From assembly GCA_900538355.1 (NCBI GenBank), contig UPXS01000011.1:1-64000 (forward strand): a DNA stretch of 64,000 bases, in the 5' to 3' direction. Every line of letters starts with the position of its first letter. Positions within the stretch are counted from its first letter, which is position 1. Of this stretch, positions 59,394-64,000 are shown in pieces. The notes below the pieces were generated by a model. The model ran no database searches and was not told where the DNA came from. It saw only the letters and a list, made by a program, of their open reading frames with translations. Position numbers and translations under genes: made by a program. This DNA comes from an uncultured Veillonella sp. (GTDB taxonomy: Bacteria; Bacillota; Negativicutes; Veillonellales; Veillonellaceae).

Positions 59394-59848
59394 TATTTCA
59401 GGCCTCCTTCTAAGAATTTACGAACCCCTCGAAGTTGTGATTCATAGCCAGTACAACGGCACAAGTTACCGATGAGATACTCGCGGATTTCATCATCACT
59501 AGCCTTTGGATTTTTACGTTTCAAATTGATAGCACTCATCATCATGCCAGTTGTGCAGAAACCACATTGGTCAGCACCTTCGCTAGCAATACAATCCGCC
59601 AATAATTCAGCCTCTTCTTGTAAGCCTTCTAATGTAGTAATTTTGTGACCTGGTGCACGGAATGTAGGATACGCACAAGACAAGATAATTTCGTCATCCA
59701 CCCATACAGTGCAAAGACCACAGTTTGTTGTGTCACAGCCACAACGTACGCTGTAGTAACCAAGATTACGCAATGTATCCAACAACATTTCATCAGTTGG
59801 CACATTAACAGTTACATTTTTATTATTAATATTAAGTACTAATTCCAT
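59393..59848 (-). CDS. Molybdenum hydroxylase 2Fe-2S subunit
   Basis: Small iron-sulfur subunit of 151 residues. The plant-type ferredoxin domain has CGCDTTNCGLCTVWVDDEIILSC and the helical domain has CGFCTTGMMMSA and LCRCTGY, giving both [2Fe-2S] centres of the xanthine dehydrogenase family. It relays electrons from the molybdenum site to FAD. Start and stop overlap the flanking subunit genes by one base, so the three subunits are coupled. Confidence 0.96.
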   Translation of the reverse strand: MELVLNINNKNVTVNVPTDEMLLDTLRNLGYYSVRCGCDTTNCGLCTVWVDDEIILSCAYPTFRAPGHKITTLEGLQEEAELLADCIASEGADQCGFCTTGMMMSAINLKRKNPKASDDEIREYLIGNLCRCTGYESQLRGVRKFLEGGLK

Positions 59849-60630
59849 TATTGTGCCACCTCCTTAGCCAAGCGTTGAACCATTGCTTTTACCATTTCCA
59901 TGCGGTATTCTTTAGACGCATGAGAGTTAGATTGGTAAACTAATTCTTCAGATGCTAATTGACCTGCTTCTTTTGCTGCAGCCAATCCTTTTTCTGAAAG
60001 CAAAGCACTTGCTTTTTCTGCTAATTGAGGCACGCCAGGTCTTGTACCAATGTACAATTCAACGCCTTTATCATCACGGCGAATAGCACCTGTCAACACT
60101 GGGAAATCGCCACGAGAGATACGAAGAGCTTCAACAGCTACAGGTACCTCTACTTTAGGAATGCGAATTTCCACGAGGATATCACGTTCTCTGTATGTCA
60201 TATAGTCTTGCATGGACATGCGGCCACCTTTAAAAGTAACGATGTCTGCATGTACTGCCAATAGAGCTGGAATTATATCAGAAAAGCCGAATTTACTTGC
60301 TACAGATCCACCCATAGTAGCTGTGTTGCGGAATTGAATGCCAAGAATTTCCTTAACACCTTTAACAACAGCACCACCGCAGAATTGTTGTAATGGCTCA
60401 AAGCGTTCCACATCGCCTTGCGTTGCCATAGCACCAATGGCAAATTCGTTATCCTCTTCGCGAACATAACGCAAGTCAAGACTAGCCATGTCAATCACTG
60501 CAGGCCATGTGCGTCGACCTAAACGCAACCAGCAGCCGCCAGCTAGCATTGGGGCAGTTTTGTTTTTTGTGGCTAATTCATAAGCCTCTTCCACCGTCTT
60601 CGGTTGTAATACTTTCATAAATGCTAACAT
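59848..60630 (-). CDS. Molybdenum hydroxylase FAD-binding subunit
   Basis: CoxM/XdhB-type flavin subunit of 260 residues: VLQPKTVEEAYELATKNKTAPMLAGGCWL (FAD pyrophosphate region), ATQGDVERFEPLQQFCGGAVVKGVKEILGIQFRNTATMGGSVASKFGFSDIIPALLAV, and a C-terminal CO-dehydrogenase flavoprotein domain. The first FAD motif is GGCWLRLGRR rather than the usual GGTDLL, a variant seen in selenium-type hydroxylases. The start at 60630 is set by GAGAGGACAGATT. First gene of the operon. Confidence 0.92.
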   Translation of the reverse strand: MLAFMKVLQPKTVEEAYELATKNKTAPMLAGGCWLRLGRRTWPAVIDMASLDLRYVREEDNEFAIGAMATQGDVERFEPLQQFCGGAVVKGVKEILGIQFRNTATMGGSVASKFGFSDIIPALLAVHADIVTFKGGRMSMQDYMTYRERDILVEIRIPKVEVPVAVEALRISRGDFPVLTGAIRRDDKGVELYIGTRPGVPQLAEKASALLSEKGLAAAKEAGQLASEELVYQSNSHASKEYRMEMVKAMVQRLAKEVAQ

Positions 60631-60784
60631 AATCTGTCCTCTCAATGGTATACTAATACTAACAGTACTGGATGATAACCATAAAAATACAGATATCACC
60701 GAACTACAAACCTAGCAGGAATCTATAGAATTCCTCACGTTTCTTATACTTTTATTTTACCAATTATTCGCTACTAAATCTACG

Positions 60785-61660
60785 ATGAAAGATATAAATT
60801 TACAAGAATTTTGCAAAGAATTACATATTTATGAATTTGGTATTGCCCCTTGGCCCCTACCTGAAAATGCAAAGACTATTTTGTATGAGAGCAACCCCTG
60901 TCCATTTACAGCAGCCGACGTAGAGGAGCGATTGCTAGGAACAACAGAGTTTACGCCTAAAAGCGCTATTGTATGCCTCTTTCCATACTACGTAGAGCAT
61001 AGTGGTCCATCGAATCTATCCCGTTATACATGGGCTACGGATTATCACCTGGTCATTAATGAATATTTAGAAAAACTTACTGAAAAATTACAAAAAATGA
61101 ATACTTCAGCCCAGTTTTCTATACATTGTGACACCTCTCCCCTCGCGGATCGTTACATGGCCTACTTAGCAGGCCTTGGTTTCTACGGCAAAAACAATTG
61201 TTTCATCAGTCCTAAATGGGGATCCTATGTTACGATAGGAACAATTTTAACTACCTTAGAATTTGAGCCAAATACACCGCTCGATCAATCCTGTATGGGG
61301 TGCAATCGGTGTATTACGTCCTGCTTAGGGCAATGTTTAGGGCACGACGAATTTAAATATGATACTTGTAAAAGCTACCTAACACAGAAAAAGGGAGATC
61401 TTACAAACGAGGAAGAAACCATCATAGGAAAAACGCCACTCGTATTTGGCTGCGATGTATGCCAAGAGGTCTGTCCCCATAATCAAAATATCCCAACAAC
61501 GCCCATCCCTGAATTCCAACACGTAGAACCGTACATAGATATTAACGAACTAGAGACCCTAACAAACAAAGAATTCAAAGCTAAGTATGGCAATCGGGCA
61601 TTCTCGTGGCGCGGGAAAAAAATATTAATGAGAAACCAAAATATTATTGAAGAAAAATAG
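60785..61660 (+). CDS. queG: Epoxyqueuosine reductase QueG (short form)
   Basis: Cobalamin- and 4Fe-4S-dependent enzyme of the last step to queuosine in tRNA, 291 residues. The N-terminal DUF1730-like domain (FTPKSAIVCLFPYYVEHSGPSNLSRYTWATDYH) and the catalytic HCDTSPLADRYMAYLAGLGFYGKNNCFIS are followed by two ferredoxin motifs CMGCNRCITSCLGQC and CDVCQEVCPHNQN. It ends AFSWRGKKILMRN without the C-terminal HEAT repeats of E. coli or B. subtilis QueG, which is a recognised short form. The ribosome binding site is weak. A perfect promoter for a small RNA follows within 40 bases. Confidence 0.9.
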   Translation: MKDINLQEFCKELHIYEFGIAPWPLPENAKTILYESNPCPFTAADVEERLLGTTEFTPKSAIVCLFPYYVEHSGPSNLSRYTWATDYHLVINEYLEKLTEKLQKMNTSAQFSIHCDTSPLADRYMAYLAGLGFYGKNNCFISPKWGSYVTIGTILTTLEFEPNTPLDQSCMGCNRCITSCLGQCLGHDEFKYDTCKSYLTQKKGDLTNEEETIIGKTPLVFGCDVCQEVCPHNQNIPTTPIPEFQHVEPYIDINELETLTNKEFKAKYGNRAFSWRGKKILMRNQNIIEEK

Positions 61661-61699
61661 ATATTATAATTTTTATACTTTATAATACTTTTACAAGCT

Positions 61700-61728
61700 T
61701 TGACATCTGTTAAACAAAAACTTATAAT
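61700..61728 (+). promoter_or_regulatory. Consensus sigma-70 promoter of candidate small RNA
   Basis: TTGACA (61700-61705), a 17-bp spacer and TATAAT (61723-61728) match the consensus at all twelve positions. No plus-strand ORF follows, so it drives a noncoding transcript. Confidence 0.85.
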
Positions 61729-61734
61729 AAAATA

Positions 61735-61875
61735 ACAGAGATAGCTAGATGCCTAGGAACGTCCAGCTCATCTCTAAAACTTTATTTGAGATGTAAAATG
61801 GCTGTGACGTCTATTAAGATGTTATGGCTATTTTTATAGAATAAAAGAGACGACTATCAGTCGTCTCTTTTTTAA
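61735..61875 (+). ncRNA. Candidate structured small RNA
   Basis: About 140 nt between a perfect promoter and the terminator at 61844-61870. It folds into nested stems: ATAGC (61741-61745) with GCTAT (61827-61831), ACGTC with GACGT, CAGC with GCTG, and CATCTC with GAGATG (61769-61774 / 61788-61793). No ORF of note. It is not a family I recognise; it does not show 6S, SRP or tmRNA hallmarks. Confidence 0.6.
61844..61870. terminator. Bidirectional terminator between small RNA and yfbR
   Basis: AAAGAGACGACT / AGTCGTCTCTTT with a 3-base loop and TTTTAATT following; also serves the convergent yfbR gene. Confidence 0.88.
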
Positions 61876-61878
61876 TTA

Positions 61879-62469
61879 TTATTTGATTTCGTAATAGTTT
61901 AGTTCATCCAAGCTCTTACCAAGGGCAGGCATATAGGTTTCAAGGAACATATCTACCTCTGGCATATTGAGTGCTTTCAGTTTAGCTAAAATAGAGTCAT
62001 GTGCTTCTTTAAACTCATCGTTTCCTGCTTTGAGTTCGTTCACGCATTTCATATACGCTGAAATGGTATCTGCCGCTTTAACGATGGGCCATTCAGGGCT
62101 CTCCTCGGCATCTACAATAAAAGGTTTATAGACAGCTTGTAATCGTTCTGGCAAGGTAGACAACATTTTCTCTTGTGCTAACGTTTCAACTTCGCCATAG
62201 AGTTCACGAAGTTTTGGATCAAAATATTTAATCGGTGTTGGCATGTCGCCCGTAAAGATTTCACTTACTTCATGATACATAGCAATGACAGCCACTTTAT
62301 TAATATCTACATTGCCACCAAAGTATTCATTCTTTAGAGCTGCTAAGTTATGTGCTACCATGGCTACTTCTAAGCTATGTTCTTGAATATTTTCTATTTC
62401 TGTATTGCGCATGAGACTCCATCGATTGATAAAGCGCATGCGTTTTAAAAATGCAAAAAATGAACTCAT
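61879..62469 (-). CDS. yfbR: HD-domain 5'-nucleotidase, YfbR family
   Basis: HD-superfamily 5'-deoxynucleotidase of 196 residues: FINRWSLMRNTEIENIQEHSLEVAMVAHNLA supplies the first histidine, YHEVSEIFTGDMPTPIKYF holds HE and the specificity loop, and IVKAADTISAYMKCVNEL gives the last metal aspartate. Dephosphorylates dNMPs in homologues. Start at 62469 follows ATGGGGGATAT. Monocistronic. Confidence 0.92.
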   Translation of the reverse strand: MSSFFAFLKRMRFINRWSLMRNTEIENIQEHSLEVAMVAHNLAALKNEYFGGNVDINKVAVIAMYHEVSEIFTGDMPTPIKYFDPKLRELYGEVETLAQEKMLSTLPERLQAVYKPFIVDAEESPEWPIVKAADTISAYMKCVNELKAGNDEFKEAHDSILAKLKALNMPEVDMFLETYMPALGKSLDELNYYEIK

Positions 62470-62594
62470 ATATCCCCCATTACATAATAGGTCCTGCATG
62501 GCAGGACCTATTTTAATACTATTTATTTAACTATGAAACTTAAATTATATTAGGTTTACTCAAGATACTCTCTAATCATGCTCGTCATGCTCAA

Positions 62595-63452
62595 TTAGAT
62601 TACACCGCGAAGTTTAAAGCCATAATCAAGGAACTGCACCGCTTCATCCCAACGGTTATCATCGTTAAGCATTACTACAATCATAGTATGACCATTACGC
62701 GTAGCCGATGCAATCAAACATTCCCCTGCCGCATTCGTAAAGCCTGTTTTCAAACCATTTGCACCAGGATATTTATTGCGAATGAAATGGTTTGTAGTAC
62801 GAATTGTTTCTGGCGTACGGTTTTGATAAGGCACCTTATAATAATCATTTGCTACCTTATCACGAAACATTTGGTATTTCATACCGTATGCTGCAATCAT
62901 CGCCAAGTCACGAGCCGTAGAATGATGGCCCATTTGTGTTAAACCATGAGGATTTAAGAACACACTGTTCTTAGCGCCCGCTTTTGCAGCAATGCGATTC
63001 ATATCCTTCGCAAAGTTCTCTACAGAACCACTTACATTTTCTGCTACTACAACAGCCGCATCATTGCCACTGGCAACCATCATACCTTCAAGAACACCTT
63101 CCAAGGTGATTTGATCACCAACGCGAACCCCAAGATTGGACTCCTCCATACTCGTTGCATAGCTACTGATAGTTGCGAGCTCATCAAGTTGTGTGCCTTT
63201 GAGCTCTAAAGCGGTTAACAATGTAACCATTTTCGTAGTGCTCGCAGGATGCATCCACTTATCTGGATTCTTTGCAAATAAGATTTCTTTAGTATCCGCA
63301 TCAATGAGAACGACAGCCTCACCTACCGTAGATGGTGGTGCAATATACGCTGCATGAGAAACAGTAGCACCGAGAATAACAGCACCTATAAAGGCTATCA
63401 TCAAAATAAGTCGTTTCAAAACCATATTTACATTAGTTGTTAAAGATATCAT
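62595..63452 (-). CDS. D-alanyl-D-alanine carboxypeptidase (DacF-like)
   Basis: Low-molecular-mass penicillin-binding protein of 285 residues with a signal peptide or anchor (LKRLILMIAFIGAVILGATVSHAA). The catalytic motifs are complete: SxxK in HPASTTKMVTLLTAL, SGN in MVASGNDAAVVVAE, and KTG in NGLKTGFTNAAGECLI. It trims stem peptides in peptidoglycan. It lacks the C-terminal PBP5-type beta domain, so it is a short form. Ribosome binding site GAAAGTGAGATAA. It lies 24 bases after the MscS gene on the same strand. Confidence 0.92.
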   Translation of the reverse strand: MISLTTNVNMVLKRLILMIAFIGAVILGATVSHAAYIAPPSTVGEAVVLIDADTKEILFAKNPDKWMHPASTTKMVTLLTALELKGTQLDELATISSYATSMEESNLGVRVGDQITLEGVLEGMMVASGNDAAVVVAENVSGSVENFAKDMNRIAAKAGAKNSVFLNPHGLTQMGHHSTARDLAMIAAYGMKYQMFRDKVANDYYKVPYQNRTPETIRTTNHFIRNKYPGANGLKTGFTNAAGECLIASATRNGHTMIVVMLNDDNRWDEAVQFLDYGFKLRGVI

Positions 63453-63476
63453 TTATCTCACTTTCTACATTACATA

Positions 63477-64000
63477 TTAACTTTCAGGGCTATCATCAAT
63501 TTCAACATTCGTTGCAGTTGCCTTTTTCTTAGTCCCCTTAATTTCACCCGTAGAATTATCTACATTTTGAAGATATACAACACGTTGAGGATATGGAATA
63601 TCAATACCATATTTATCGAATGCATCTTTTACATCAGACATAATACCATATTGAACGTCTAAGAAATCCTTTGACTTAACACGAGCATAGGCAGCAATGC
63701 GCACAGAGTTATCGCCAAACTCTGCAATACCAATTTCCATAGTTTTAGGATTGAGAACGCGCTTGTCATTAGCAAAAATATTCTTTAAGATTTTGATTGC
63801 TTCGTGATGATCATTGTTATACCCAATATCAAACATAAATGGAATCACACGCTCAGTTGTATATGCAATATTAGTTACCGCTTGAGATGTAAGAAGGGAA
63901 TTTGGCATGTACACATTTTTTTGGTCTTTCGTAGTGATAACAGTATACATAAATTGAATGGACTTAACGCTACCTACTACATCTCCAACTTGAATAACAT
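63477..64000 (-). CDS. Mechanosensitive channel MscS family, C-terminal part
   Basis: Partial gene; its start is beyond the window. In-frame codons from 64000 to the first ATG encode VIQVGDVVGSVKSIQF, the beta-domain start typical of MscS, followed by TTKDQKNVYMPNSLLTSQAVTNI and a C-terminal alpha/beta domain to 63477 (about 173 residues seen). The 25-residue charged tail (KGTKKKATATNVEIDDSPES) is specific. MscS channels open at high membrane tension and protect against osmotic downshock. Confidence 0.88.
   Translation of the reverse strand, partial: VIQVGDVVGSVKSIQFMYTVITTKDQKNVYMPNSLLTSQAVTNIAYTTERVIPFMFDIGYNNDHHEAIKILKNIFANDKRVLNPKTMEIGIAEFGDNSVRIAAYARVKSKDFLDVQYGIMSDVKDAFDKYGIDIPYPQRVVYLQNVDNSTGEIKGTKKKATATNVEIDDSPES

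Noticed and set aside
58776..59447. Plus-strand ORF of 223 codons inside the hydroxylase large subunit
   Set aside because: Antisense frame of a well-supported gene; no start signal or domain.
61735..61875. 6S RNA, SRP RNA or tmRNA
   Set aside because: Too short for 6S or tmRNA, no large central bubble flanked by long stems, no SRP GGAA tetraloop domain or Ala-tRNA-like end.

Overview
The window looks like a chromosomal segment of a moderately AT-rich, anaerobic diderm Firmicute of the class Negativicutes, most likely Veillonella or a close relative. This is inferred from Firmicutes-type features (glmS ribozyme, cdaA-cdaR-glmM locus, rpsF-ssb-rpsR operon, strong AGGAGG ribosome binding sites) combined with an autotransporter-like passenger protein, both LL-diaminopimelate aminotransferase and meso-diaminopimelate dehydrogenase, rubrerythrin, and a selenium/molybdenum hydroxylase gene set. 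I see no rRNA, tRNA, CRISPR array, prophage or insertion sequence. Many ORF starts were moved to internal codons that carry a good ribosome binding site.

Layout. 1-3.3 kb: a protein made of five tandem helix-turn-helix units, then an nfeD-floA-membrane protein operon. 3.5-7.8 kb: uracil/xanthine permease, a SEDS (FtsW/RodA) protein, trmB and a secreted protein. 8-10.6 kb: a short DXS-like enzyme divergent from a MerR regulator, with a textbook MerR operator between them. 10.6-15.8 kb: selenium genes (DUF3343, yedE, cysteine desulfurase family) facing an orphan nifB, 4Fe-4S membrane protein and ModA-like binding protein trio. 16-18.4 kb: rpsF-ssb-rpsR and a Bcr/CflA exporter. 18.5-18.9 kb: an unannotated candidate type I toxin-antitoxin locus. 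19-22.8 kb: dapL, ddh, ychF. 22.9-26 kb: nitroreductase and a second selenium group (DUF3343, yedF, selD) with a DUF951 gene. 26.1-27.3 kb: rubrerythrin embedded in an array of AAGU-loop hairpins. 27.4-31.9 kb: thiamine genes with two back-to-back TPP riboswitches. 32-34.3 kb: modABC. 34.6-41.3 kb: AEC transporter, ArsR-type metal sensor, universal stress protein, amino-acid ABC transporter. 41.3-53.6 kb: trpS, glmS with its ribozyme, a barrel-less passenger protein, a TPR protein, an Asp/Glu racemase with an apparent AUU start, glmM, an FAD protein, cdaR and cdaA. 53.7-60.6 kb: an eight-gene molybdenum hydroxylase operon with selenium-type maturation factors. 60.8-64 kb: queG, a candidate small RNA, yfbR, a D-Ala-D-Ala carboxypeptidase and the end of an MscS channel.

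How the genes work together. Three separated loci (10.6-13.3, 23.7-25.8 and 53.7-60.6 kb) together with modABC supply the parts expected for a selenium-dependent molybdenum hydroxylase: molybdate uptake, cofactor cytidylylation, selenophosphate synthesis, putative Se carriers and transporter, YqeB/YqeC, and the three-subunit enzyme. GlmS, GlmM, CdaA/CdaR, DapL, Ddh, the SEDS protein and the carboxypeptidase form a cell-wall theme with c-di-AMP signalling. The least explained items are the AAGU hairpin array around rubrerythrin, the orphan NifB trio, the toxin-antisense locus, the candidate small RNA at 61.7 kb and the five-unit HTH protein.
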